NCBI GenBank assembly: GCA_021161055.1 | Contig: JAGHBI010000092.1 | Coordinates: 1 to 28,929, forward strand | Direction of reading: 5' to 3' | From: Candidatus Iainarchaeum sp. | GTDB lineage: Archaea; Iainarchaeota; Iainarchaeia; Iainarchaeales; DTGL01 | DNA: 28,929 nucleotides | In this document: positions 13,657 to 20,974 of the stretch, piece after piece | How the letters are laid out: every line of letters starts with the position of its first letter | Position numbering within the stretch: the stretch's first letter is position 1 | Notes under the pieces: generated by a model | What the model was told of the DNA's origin: nothing | Databases searched by the model: none | What the model saw: only the letters and a program-made list of their open reading frames with translations | Translations under genes and position numbers: made by a program

Positions 13657-14685
13657 ATGAAAGAAGCAAGGTTCTACAAAAAACTGCCTCAGGCATTTGT
13701 TCAGTGCACAGCTTGCAATCGCTTCTGCAGAATTGCAAACAACAGCACGGGCTTTTGCAGGGTGAGAAAAAATGTGAACGGAACGCTCTATTCCCTTGTT
13801 TACAACAAAACATTAACACTTACAGCAGACCCTATAGAAAAGAAACCATTGTTTCATTTCATGCCCGGCACATACTGTAATAGCATAAGCACCTATGGCT
13901 GCAACTTTTCCTGCCCCTTTTGCCAGAACCACGATATTTCGCAGGATTTTACAGAAAAGGATATCGAGGCTGTGCAGGAAACAACCCCTGAACAGATTGT
14001 TGAAAATACTATTGAAAGGGGGCTTGAAGGAATCGCTTATACCTACGTTGAGCCCACAGTTTTCATAGAGTATGCGATAGATACTATGAAACTTGCAAAG
14101 AAGGAGAAGCTTTACAACGTATGGGTTAGCAATGGTTATATGAGCGAACAGGCAATAGGAAAGCTTGCAAAGTATTTGGATGCTGCAAATATCGACCTGA
14201 AAGGCGATGCGAAGTTTTACAAAAAGTTGTGCGGCAATGTAAATGTTGAATTGGTTAAGAAGAGCATTCAGTTGCTGTACAAAAAGCGCGTGCACGTTGA
14301 GGTAACAAACCTCATTGTTCCAGGTTATAATGACAATGCCGACCAGATAAGGGAAGTTGCAAGCTTTGTTGCGAGCATAGATAAAGGCATGGTTTTGCAT
14401 TTCTCAAGGTTTTTTCCTCATTATAAAATGCTGGACACGCCAGTTACGCCTCTCACAACTCTCAGGCAGGCATATAGTATTGCAAAGCAGCAGGGCTTAC
14501 ATCACGTTTACCTTGGCAATGTGCCCGAAGCCCAAAATACTTATTGTCCAAAGTGCGGTAGCCTAGTGATAGAAAGGGAGGGCTATACCGTAATGCTGCT
14601 GGCTCTTGATAAAAGGGGCAGATGCAAGCATTGTGGCTATGATTTGGGGATAAAGGTCAGAGAATCCCAAAGAACTTCAATATGA
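13657..14685 (+). CDS. amrS: AmrS-type radical SAM protein (AmmeMemoRadiSam family)
   Basis: This is a 342-residue radical SAM enzyme related to pyruvate formate-lyase activases. The N-terminus has a cysteine cluster (C17, C20, C24, C34 in CTACNRFC ... GFCRVRKN). The 4Fe-4S/SAM motif is CNFSCPFC (C82, C86, C89). NIDLKGDAKFYKK and LIVPGYNDN are typical of the family. A C-terminal zinc ribbon follows (CPKCG ... CKHCG). These features define the AmmeMemoRadiSam radical SAM subgroup, whose partners are usually AMMECR1 and Memo proteins; neither is in this window. The reaction is not established. ATG 13657 is preferred over GTG 13651. The 3' end overlaps the convergent BofA-like gene by 29 nt. Confidence 0.82.
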   Translation: MKEARFYKKLPQAFVQCTACNRFCRIANNSTGFCRVRKNVNGTLYSLVYNKTLTLTADPIEKKPLFHFMPGTYCNSISTYGCNFSCPFCQNHDISQDFTEKDIEAVQETTPEQIVENTIERGLEGIAYTYVEPTVFIEYAIDTMKLAKKEKLYNVWVSNGYMSEQAIGKLAKYLDAANIDLKGDAKFYKKLCGNVNVELVKKSIQLLYKKRVHVEVTNLIVPGYNDNADQIREVASFVASIDKGMVLHFSRFFPHYKMLDTPVTPLTTLRQAYSIAKQQGLHHVYLGNVPEAQNTYCPKCGSLVIEREGYTVMLLALDKRGRCKHCGYDLGIKVRESQRTSI

Positions 14686-15028
14686 GCAAGGTGCCAACCC
14701 CTGCTAGGCCAAAAAGTATGCTTACAACAAGGCTCGCCATAAAAGGGAGTTCCACATGAAAGTAGTATTTGAGTACCGCCCAAGCAATCAGTCCGAGAAT
14801 GGAATTGATAACAATCCTCTTTATTAAAAACAGCACCACAATAGCGATTATAACAAGGGCTATACCTATTGCAAGCACCTCGGGTCTGCCAACAAGGCTT
14901 GTGATGAGTTCTGTTGCTCCTTTGCCAGCCTCTTTGCCAAGCTCTGTCATGTGCTGAGCGGCTTCACCCGCTAGCTGCTTGCCTATTTCTTCAGCCTGAA
15001 TACCCATTGCGAACGAAAAAAGCCCCAT
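14657..15028 (-). CDS. BofA-like small membrane protein
   Basis: This 123-residue protein has a hydrophobic N-terminus (MGLFSFAMG), an amphipathic stretch at ~10-40 and hydrophobic segments near ~50-70 and ~72-90 plus a final one. The last ~50 residues, RIVINSILGLIAWAVLKYY ... VVSILFGLAGVGTLLILKFFGIL, match the pattern of the BofA family (inhibitor of pro-sigma-K processing in Bacillus): a conserved N-S-hydrophobic-GL followed by a GLAG/V-G turn. Archaeal members exist without known function. The ATG at 15026-15028 is favoured because a minus-strand box A at 15051-15058 is centred ~26 nt upstream; a TTG at 15046 would add six residues. It overlaps the end of amrS on the opposite strand. Confidence 0.65.
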   Translation of the reverse strand: MGLFSFAMGIQAEEIGKQLAGEAAQHMTELGKEAGKGATELITSLVGRPEVLAIGIALVIIAIVVLFLIKRIVINSILGLIAWAVLKYYFHVELPFMASLVVSILFGLAGVGTLLILKFFGIL

Positions 15029-15050
15029 ACAAAAACTGTGAGTCAAAACA

Positions 15051-15097
15051 TTTTAAACAGTTTTCAGCCTTCGAAACTATAGGAAAGATATATAAAA
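15051..15097. promoter_or_regulatory. Divergent promoters for the BofA-like and winged-helix genes
   Basis: TTTTAAAC at 15051-15058, read on the minus strand, serves the BofA-like gene. ATATATAAAAC at ~15087-15097 on the plus strand lies ~37 nt before ATG 15130, whose ribosome site is AGGTG at 15119-15123. Confidence 0.5.
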
Positions 15098-15129
15098 CAT
15101 TCAACACCCTCTTTTTGTAGGTGCATTAC

Positions 15130-15771
15130 ATGCCTTTGTTTAATTGGTTGCAAAAGAAGGTAGCTCATGTGTTGCTTAGCGGACCAAGGAGTATAGAGGA
15201 ACTAAGCAAGATTATTGGTGAAAACCCGCTTGAGATCGAAAAAGCACTGAAACACATGGTTGAATTGAAGGTAGTGAATGAAAACGCTGGCATGTTTTCA
15301 CTATCTGAAGAAGTGAGCAAGCAGTTTCATGAGAGACAGGAGTTAAGAGAGAAGGAAAGACCCAAGCTGGACTTGCAAGCATACATTGAGGTAAGTGGTA
15401 TAAGCAAAAAGGCTGTTTTGAATCAGCTAGAGCGCATAGAGAAAGCATTGAGAAATAACGCTTCCATAGTTATTTATTCCATCGAGCACGCCAGGCCGGC
15501 AAAGCACAACGACCTTTATACAAGTCATATAGAGCTCACTTTTGGTGTGAAGGACTTTCTTGCATTGGTAAGGTTCATGTATTTATATGGCCCAAGCGCT
15601 GTTGAGGTTATAAGACCTGCCAAATCTGAGTTCACAGCTTACGAAATTCAGGAAGGCCTGAATGAGATGGCGGATTTTATATTCAAATACAATAATTACA
15701 TTACCATGCACCTTAAAAAGGCAGAAATCGACGAGTTTTACAAAAAGCTGTTTCAGGGAATGAAGAAATGA
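15130..15771 (+). CDS. Winged-helix protein with unknown C-terminal domain
   Basis: This is a 213-residue protein. The first ~65 residues form a probable winged helix-turn-helix (VAHVLLSGPRSIEELSKIIGENPLEIEKALKHMVELKVVNENAGMFSLSEE), similar in style to TrmB/ArsR DNA-binding domains. A charged linker (~66-80, RQELREKERPKL) leads to a second region ~80-213 that I do not recognise. It contains SIVIYSIEHARPAKHNDLYTSHIELTF and YGPSAVEVIRPAKSEFTAYEIQ, followed by a helical end. This could be a ligand-sensing or oligomerisation domain. ATG 15130 is supported by AGGTG at 15119-15123; GTG 15121 overlaps that site. It lies just upstream of the S-layer gene's complex promoter, so it is a candidate regulator of that gene, but this is only positional inference. 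Confidence 0.6.
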   Translation: MPLFNWLQKKVAHVLLSGPRSIEELSKIIGENPLEIEKALKHMVELKVVNENAGMFSLSEEVSKQFHERQELREKERPKLDLQAYIEVSGISKKAVLNQLERIEKALRNNASIVIYSIEHARPAKHNDLYTSHIELTFGVKDFLALVRFMYLYGPSAVEVIRPAKSEFTAYEIQEGLNEMADFIFKYNNYITMHLKKAEIDEFYKKLFQGMKK

Positions 15772-15776
15772 AAATG

Positions 15777-15800
15777 CCTTTTCGCAAATCGACGAAAGGG
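15777..15800 (+). other. Possible 3' hairpin after the winged-helix gene
   Basis: CCTTTTCG at 15777-15784 can pair with CGAAAGGG at 15793-15800 (eight pairs, one G-U) around an 8-nt loop. No T-run follows, so it is at best a 3'-end structure rather than an intrinsic terminator. The rest of the intergenic stretch up to the S-layer box A shows only AT-rich sequence. Confidence 0.3.
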
Positions 15801-15873
15801 GGTTCAACAAATCATATAATTTTTACCCTTGATGCGTTTCCAAATTGCTGCAATTAGGCTCCAAACCGAAAAA

Positions 15874-15883
15874 TATTTAAATA
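15874..15883 (+). promoter_or_regulatory. Box A of the S-layer gene
   Basis: TATTTAAATA is a perfect palindromic box A. Its centre predicts a transcription start near 15903-15906 and therefore a leader of about 65 nt before ATG 15969. That is unusually long for this window, where most genes look leaderless. Confidence 0.6.
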
Positions 15884-15914
15884 AAGGCTTCTATATGGAA
15901 TAAATAGAAGCCTT
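15884..15914. promoter_or_regulatory. 11-bp inverted repeat overlapping the predicted S-layer transcription start
   Basis: AAGGCTTCTAT (15884-15894) and ATAGAAGCCTT (15904-15914) form a perfect inverted repeat with a 9-nt spacer, beginning one base after box A. The predicted start site falls at the spacer/right-arm junction, so the repeat is better placed as a DNA operator or polymerase-entry site than as an RNA hairpin. If transcription starts earlier, it could fold in RNA and compete with the next hairpin. Confidence 0.6.
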
Positions 15915-15942
15915 CTCCTTAGCTTTATGGGAAGGCTTTTTT
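15908..15942 (+). promoter_or_regulatory. Leader hairpin with T-run before the S-layer gene
   Basis: AAGCCTTC (15908-15915) pairs with GAAGGCTT (15931-15938), and a run of six T spans 15937-15942. It resembles a small intrinsic terminator or attenuator inside the 5' leader. Its left arm is shared with the right arm of the upstream inverted repeat, so the two structures are mutually exclusive if both are transcribed. Confidence 0.5.
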
Positions 15943-15968
15943 AAAAATAAGGTGAGGTGAAAGGCCTT

Positions 15969-18881
15969 ATGAGAAAAATAAATGTAAAGAGACTTGCAGC
16001 TTTAGGTGCAGGTATCGCACTTCTTGGTGCAGCTTTGGCGCCAGCGGCTTCAGCAATAACCTTGAGCAGGGGCGACATCATAAATACGACCAACGGTATG
16101 CCTGCTGTTGATATCGTTGTTGGTGCAAATGCTAAACCCAGTGATGCTGTTTGGGCTGGGAACATAGCAGCAAAGATAGCGCAGCTTGCTTATACCGAGA
16201 GACCGGTAAGTGCCACTCCGCAATGGAAGGAAGGCGCTGCTCCTGGTGAAGGTGTTACGCCAGAGGTCTCAGTTAGTGACCTTAGTGTTGACTTGGTGAT
16301 AGGCGGCGAAACTACATATGCTGCAGGAACAGCATACGTATTTGATGACAACTACCTTGATTCTGTAAGCTCTCAGCCAGAGCTTAACAGTGCAGAGTAT
16401 GGTCAGTCAAAGTTGAGCAGCTTGCTCAACGAAACATGGAGCTATACATACAACGGTTCCAGCTATACGCAGACAGTTAAGGAGTACATCGGCATAAGTG
16501 CAGATGCAAAGTTCGAGGAACACAAGGACGTAAAGGACCTGGTCCTCTACCTGGATGACGAGGGTGACTTCTACTATAAAGTAACATTTACTGCAGGTAT
16601 TCCGTATCCGTTTACAAAGGCGGACCAGAACACAATAACAATACCGTTCTTCGGTAAGAAGTACACTGTGCTTAGCGCATCCAGCAGCGAGGTAAAGCTT
16701 ATTGACGAATCTAACAAGTATACATACTACAACGGCGAGCGCATCACCGGCCTCACAGGAAAGGGTAGCTATGCTGGCCAGAGCCTTGAGGTTGAGTTCG
16801 TAACATTGACATACAATCAGGCGCAGGGTACATACTATGCAAAGTTTAACCTCTACGACAGCGAAGGCAACCTGATTGATACAAGAGACGGTATTAGCTC
16901 AGATACATTCCTCGAGAATGTATTCTACGTAAATGGAGAGTACCCGCTGGAAACCTCTATATACATCCAGTCTCTGGGTAAGGAAGATGTCAGTGGCAAG
17001 GGCTATATCGTCGTCACTATAGGTACAAACACAATCCAGCTCAAGGATGGCGACAAATATCCATATGATCCAACAGTAACATCAAGCAGTAAGAAGTACT
17101 GGAAAGTTGACTTGCATACAGGCACAGGCACTGTGGGTAACGAATCCAGCAGGCCTGTAATAGACTACATAAAGATCTACAACGCCGGTGTTGAAGGCTA
17201 CAGCAAGTGGGACAGAAAGATGCCAATCTATGCAGAGACAGATAGCCTCACAGGCCACAGTGAGGATAGCGTAGCAGTATTCCTGAACGGCGAGCCTGAA
17301 GATACCTTAGGTTATGGCTTCGCCAAGGTAAGGTTCTACGGTTTCAAGCACAACGAAACCACAACAGAGCTTAAGATCGCAGACCACAAGATTTACTACA
17401 CAGATACAGGCGATACAAAGCACGAGATTCCACTGTACATCAGCGGTTTGGATAGCACTTCAGAGGAAGAGTTCGTCTTCGACAAGTCCGGCAACAAGAA
17501 GTACTACTTCAGAATACACACAAGCACGCCAGACGTAAACGTCTGTGACGGCAACTACCTCAACGGCATAGAAGTCCACTTGGAAGATCATAACAGCGAC
17601 GGCGAACTGGAAATATTGACTGACAGCGGCTGGAAGAGCCTTGTTGGAGGTCAGTCATGGGACATCAATGGTGTGAAGTGGGTTATTACCGATACCAACT
17701 ACAACGCCAGTTGTGTAACCTTGGATACAAACGGTTACTTCGAGATCTGGGACGAGTCGTTTGATAGCGGTTCATCTTCGAGCAACTCAGTCAGCGGTTA
17801 TAACGGTGCTCCACTGAACTACAAGTTCTACTTCGATGCAGAGTCAGCTCCAGACGAGAGCACAAACTTTGCAGTTGTAAAGCTTGAGGGTGACAACAGC
17901 CAGAACTACTACTATGCATACTTCTATGACGCAGACACAGGCGAGGTATGGTTGCTCTACGACAAGAAGAACGAGCTTGCAGAGAAGAACAGCTATGACT
18001 TGGACTTCGCAGGCACAGACACAGACGAAGACAGCAACTTGACAATAGATGTCTATGCATATGTGCCTAACGAGACTGAGCTTGGCGGTGGTTCAAGTGG
18101 AAGCTATTACACAGCAAAGTTCACTCTGACAGAGCCAAGCAACGCGGGTACAGGCTATATCTACATTGATACAGACGACGGAAGCCTGGCTCCATTCGGT
18201 AATACAAACTACACCCCGTCAGGCTATGAGTTCGACTACACCAACAACAACACGGGCCAGACCTTGCAGATGACAAACTACAACGAGGCAGACAACATCC
18301 AGGTTGCTTGGTCTGATTACGGCAGCAAGTTCGACATAAGCAACGATTACTTCGTTGCTGTAATCCCAGAGAACAGAGAATACATCAAGCTTGCTGTTGA
18401 GGGTCCAGAGGCAACAGTTGAGATTAGCGGTGAAGAGCTCAGTGCTGCTGAAGGTGAGACAGTAACAACGAGCGGCGGTACAAAGATAACCGTTAAGAAG
18501 ATAAACTACACTGCTAGCGTGACACCATCGGTATGTCCGGCAGGCGGCGTATCGCTTGATGACATAGAGGTCACAGTAGAGCCAGACAAGGTGAAGACTC
18601 CTGTGCCTGTTGGCCAGCTAGTGTACACAGATGAGGAGGCCTTTGGCGATAAGCCACACATCTTGATTGGTGGCTGGAAGGCTAACAGGCTGGTCGCAGA
18701 CAGGCTTGACGAGATATTGCTGAGCGATGGCAAGAGGCTTGACGAGAAACTTACAAAGCCAGGTGAATACGTCGTCGAGAAGCTCGAAACCGGCGATATC
18801 ATTGTTGCGGGTTATACAGCAGCAGACACTGTAGCAGCAGCCAAGGAGCTCATAGCAGAGCTTGAAAGACTATTAGAGTAA
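15969..18881 (+). CDS. S-layer protein (Methanococcus-type)
   Basis: This is a 970-residue secreted surface-lattice protein. The signal peptide is MRKINVKRLAALGAGIALLG with cleavage probably after A29 (AASA). The following segment GMPAVDIVVGANAKPSDAVW ... IAAKIAQLAYTE is the S-layer N-terminal domain. The C-terminal ~90 residues (KPHILIGGWKANRLVADRLDE ... DIIVAGYTAADTVAAAKELIAELE) are the matching S-layer C domain. The long middle is acidic and rich in Tyr, Asp, Ser, Thr and Asn, with N-x-S/T sequons such as NET and NGS. No C-terminal membrane anchor or sorting tail is present. Codons are strongly skewed to AAC, TAC, AAG and TTC compared with neighbours, as expected for a very abundant protein. 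ATG 15969 has GAGGTG at 15954-15959; GTG 15957 is part of that site. Confidence 0.9.
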   Translation: MRKINVKRLAALGAGIALLGAALAPAASAITLSRGDIINTTNGMPAVDIVVGANAKPSDAVWAGNIAAKIAQLAYTERPVSATPQWKEGAAPGEGVTPEVSVSDLSVDLVIGGETTYAAGTAYVFDDNYLDSVSSQPELNSAEYGQSKLSSLLNETWSYTYNGSSYTQTVKEYIGISADAKFEEHKDVKDLVLYLDDEGDFYYKVTFTAGIPYPFTKADQNTITIPFFGKKYTVLSASSSEVKLIDESNKYTYYNGERITGLTGKGSYAGQSLEVEFVTLTYNQAQGTYYAKFNLYDSEGNLIDTRDGISSDTFLENVFYVNGEYPLETSIYIQSLGKEDVSGKGYIVVTIGTNTIQLKDGDKYPYDPTVTSSSKKYWKVDLHTGTGTVGNESSRPVIDYIKIYNAGVEGYSKWDRKMPIYAETDSLTGHSEDSVAVFLNGEPEDTLGYGFAKVRFYGFKHNETTTELKIADHKIYYTDTGDTKHEIPLYISGLDSTSEEEFVFDKSGNKKYYFRIHTSTPDVNVCDGNYLNGIEVHLEDHNSDGELEILTDSGWKSLVGGQSWDINGVKWVITDTNYNASCVTLDTNGYFEIWDESFDSGSSSSNSVSGYNGAPLNYKFYFDAESAPDESTNFAVVKLEGDNSQNYYYAYFYDADTGEVWLLYDKKNELAEKNSYDLDFAGTDTDEDSNLTIDVYAYVPNETELGGGSSGSYYTAKFTLTEPSNAGTGYIYIDTDDGSLAPFGNTNYTPSGYEFDYTNNNTGQTLQMTNYNEADNIQVAWSDYGSKFDISNDYFVAVIPENREYIKLAVEGPEATVEISGEELSAAEGETVTTSGGTKITVKKINYTASVTPSVCPAGGVSLDDIEVTVEPDKVKTPVPVGQLVYTDEEAFGDKPHILIGGWKANRLVADRLDEILLSDGKRLDEKLTKPGEYVVEKLETGDIIVAGYTAADTVAAAKELIAELERLLE

Positions 18882-18886
18882 ATCTG

Positions 18887-18924
18887 AAAAGAAAGGCTGA
18901 ATGCCTTTCTTTTTTATTTTATTT
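18887..18924 (+). terminator. Terminator after the S-layer gene
   Basis: An 8-bp GC-containing stem AGAAAGGC / GCCTTTCT (18890-18897 and 18903-18910) with a 5-nt loop extends to 11 bp with A-T pairs. It is followed by a T-rich tail to about 18924. It is six bases past the S-layer stop and is the strongest terminator-like element in the window. Confidence 0.75.
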
Positions 18925-18960
18925 TTTATATGCTAATTCTGAACTGTACCGGACACAATT

Positions 18961-18968
18961 TTTTAAAT
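18961..18968 (+). promoter_or_regulatory. Box A for the flippase-like gene
   Basis: TTTTAAAT lies ~33 nt before ATG 18998. AAAGGTG at 18982-18988 could serve as ribosome site if the transcript begins slightly earlier than usual. Confidence 0.4.
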
Positions 18969-18997
18969 GTCTTCTCTGCTTAAAGGTGTTGAATACT

Positions 18998-20023
18998 ATG
19001 CATATGCTCAAAAGGGTAAAGCATAGAGCCTTGGAAAGCTTTAAGAAGGCAATAATCGCACTTATCCTTCTAATAGCTGTTTTCACAGTTGCTGTTCTCA
19101 CCACCGGTTCTATAGGCGAGCTGGGGAAAGCAAACGTTTTCATTGTAGCATCAGCCTCGCTGGCTTTTTTAACTTCCGTGTTCTTCTGGGTATTTTCGTG
19201 GGCGTGGGTGTTAAAGAATGAGCATAGCCTGCGCCTTCGCGAGATGCTTGTTGTAGGCTTTTCTTCAATCTTTGCCTCTCTCACACCGATGCAGCTTGGC
19301 AACGATGCGTTGAGAGCCTACCTCCTGAAAGAAAGCTATAATGTTCCATTCTCAAAAGGGATAAGCGCAAGCATGCTTGTAAAGGGTTTGAAGTTTTTTT
19401 CTTTACTCATTGTTTCGGTGTTTGTGCTCTTTTTTCTGATTATGAATGCAGGGCTAAACCCTGCACTCTTTTTGTTTTTACTGAGCGGATTATCAGTAGT
19501 TTTCGCTGCTGCACTTCTGTTTTTGCTTCCTCTTAATAGAAAAGCAGCAATGTTTATATCGCAATTGTTCAGAAAATTCCCGGTTAAAAAAAGTGCCTTC
19601 GAACAGCTCTCTGAATTTTTCCTAAAGTACTCCGATTATCTGAAGAATGGCAGCGTTAGTTTCTTTTCCCTGCTCCTCTTGTGCATAATTTCCTGGTTCT
19701 TCGAATTCTTGGCCTTCATACTTTCCCTAGCGTCATTAGGTATTTTTATGCCTTTGAGCAGTTTTGTTTTGCTCTTTGTTGTAATCGCCATTCTTGAAAG
19801 GGTTCCTTTTACCCCAAGAGGTTTGCTCTTTGTTGAGGTTACAGGTTACCTGTTGCTCTCCGGTCCGTTTGCAAACCTGAGCCAGCAGCAAATAATATCC
19901 TTCCTTGCAATATTTGATATCGTGCGTATCGTTGTTCCCGTAACTTTATCCCTGCTCTTGTTTTCTTTATGGTATCGGAAGTTTAATGGCTCAAATAAGC
20001 ATGTACCAAAGGAGACAGTTTAG
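18998..20023 (+). CDS. Flippase-like (UPF0104/LPG synthase TM) membrane protein
   Basis: This 341-residue integral membrane protein has about eight hydrophobic segments. It matches the lysylphosphatidylglycerol synthetase TM/UPF0104 group: a basic N-terminus, TPMQLGNDALRAYLLKESYNVPFSKGISASMLVKGLKFFSL in the middle (the G-D-x-x-R-A-Y motif), and ILERVPFTPRGLLFVEVTG near the end. Archaeal relatives include AglD-type proteins and candidate lipid or glycolipid flippases. It sits between the S-layer gene and a GlcNAc-1-phosphate transferase on the opposite strand, so a role in surface glycan assembly is plausible but not shown. Possible starts are GTG 18986, ATG 18998 and ATG 19004. It overlaps the convergent transferase gene by 33 nt. 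Confidence 0.78.
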   Translation: MHMLKRVKHRALESFKKAIIALILLIAVFTVAVLTTGSIGELGKANVFIVASASLAFLTSVFFWVFSWAWVLKNEHSLRLREMLVVGFSSIFASLTPMQLGNDALRAYLLKESYNVPFSKGISASMLVKGLKFFSLLIVSVFVLFFLIMNAGLNPALFLFLLSGLSVVFAAALLFLLPLNRKAAMFISQLFRKFPVKKSAFEQLSEFFLKYSDYLKNGSVSFFSLLLLCIISWFFEFLAFILSLASLGIFMPLSSFVLLFVVIAILERVPFTPRGLLFVEVTGYLLLSGPFANLSQQQIISFLAIFDIVRIVVPVTLSLLLFSLWYRKFNGSNKHVPKETV

Positions 20024-20923
20024 AATTACAACACACCATATAATCAGCACAAGTGTGCGCTCACTTTTTGGTCCAAAAAGCAGAATCAATAGCTTTGCAA
20101 AATCCAGCTTCCTGCTTTCAGGTATTTCAAGTTTGCCCTCTTCGTTGAGCACATAGGGGTACTCCTTCCTCTGGCTTGGGTCTTGAGGATTGGTTGCTAT
20201 TTTAAGGGTAAAGTCTATAATGTGCGGGAGAAAAAACAGAAATGTCATGACCATCAGATGCAATGAGGACTGCATTATTATAAGGCCGGCCATGGCAGAG
20301 CCTATTAGCAGCGTTCCCGAATCGCCTGGGAAAACCTTTGCAGGGTAGCGATTAAGGAACAGTAAAGCAAGTACCGATGCATTTAAAGCTAGCGCAAGCG
20401 GAAAAAACGTTGTGCGAAAAAGTATAAAGGCTATAAAAAGAGATATTATGAAGCCCGAGCCAACCTCCCAACCATTCAGTCCTGCAAACGTATTCTCAAA
20501 ACTAGCAGCGCCCGCGAGGTAAAGCGAAGTCAAAACCACAAGTAGCAGGTCTCCTTCAAAAAACAGGAACGAGAACAGAAGCGAAATAACTGCTATTATC
20601 ATCGCTCTTAGTTTCCACGGAATTGTTCTGGCAGAAAACTTGTGCTTGGTGTCATCTATAAAACCGACAATCGAAAACCCGCTTACCATGGTCACCCAGG
20701 CAAGGAAGGCTGCGTTGTTGGTATTAATAAACATAAAAACTGCCACCAGCCATAGTGGGAGAAGCAACGCTATGCCCGTGCTTTCGGGCAGTGCTGGCTT
20801 ATCTTTCTTGTTTATATCTATGCCAACGATTCCAGCCTTTTTGTTGTAATGCGAAACTATTTTTATTGCGAGGTATGCAATCAGCACGCAGCCGACATAA
20901 AGAGCTGCAAGTTCGTAGTACAT
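19991..20923 (-). CDS. Glycosyltransferase family 4, GlcNAc-1-phosphate transferase-like
   Basis: This 310-residue polytopic membrane enzyme belongs to the family that transfers sugar-1-phosphate from a UDP-sugar to a polyprenyl or dolichyl phosphate (AglH/ALG7/WecA). Visible motifs are VGFIDD (87-91, catalytic Asp pair), ENTFAGLNGWEVGSG in the middle and FPGDSGTLLIGS, all in family order with ~10 membrane segments. It would start lipid-linked oligosaccharide assembly for N-glycosylation, for example of the S-layer protein encoded upstream. The ATG at 20921-20923 is preceded by GGTGATGGG and a box A at 20957-20966; a longer frame to 20971 crosses that box. Family is confident; the exact sugar is not readable. 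Confidence 0.85.
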   Translation of the reverse strand: MYYELAALYVGCVLIAYLAIKIVSHYNKKAGIVGIDINKKDKPALPESTGIALLLPLWLVAVFMFINTNNAAFLAWVTMVSGFSIVGFIDDTKHKFSARTIPWKLRAMIIAVISLLFSFLFFEGDLLLVVLTSLYLAGAASFENTFAGLNGWEVGSGFIISLFIAFILFRTTFFPLALALNASVLALLFLNRYPAKVFPGDSGTLLIGSAMAGLIIMQSSLHLMVMTFLFFLPHIIDFTLKIATNPQDPSQRKEYPYVLNEEGKLEIPESRKLDFAKLLILLFGPKSERTLVLIIWCVVILNCLLWYMLI

Positions 20924-20956
20924 CCCATCACCAGATGTTAGAATTCTGTTACAAAA

Positions 20957-20966
20957 ATATTTAAAT
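20957..20966 (-). promoter_or_regulatory. Box A for the GlcNAc-1-P transferase gene
   Basis: Reading the minus strand this is ATTTAAATAT, about 38 nt before the ATG at 20923. It gives a short leader containing the GGTGATGGG ribosome site. The gene is downstream of truD on the same strand and could also be read through. Confidence 0.45.
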
Positions 20967-20974
20967 TGCAACCG

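Noticed and set aside
15772..15968. Small non-coding RNA gene or metabolite riboswitch before the S-layer gene
   Set aside because: No known riboswitch core is recognisable. The hairpins are simple and the predicted transcript start falls within the first repeat, so an operator/leader description is safer.
15969..18881. Horizontal transfer of the S-layer gene because of its different codon use
   Set aside because: The bias to C- and G-ending codons fits very high expression, and the gene has native-style promoter, ribosome site and terminator.
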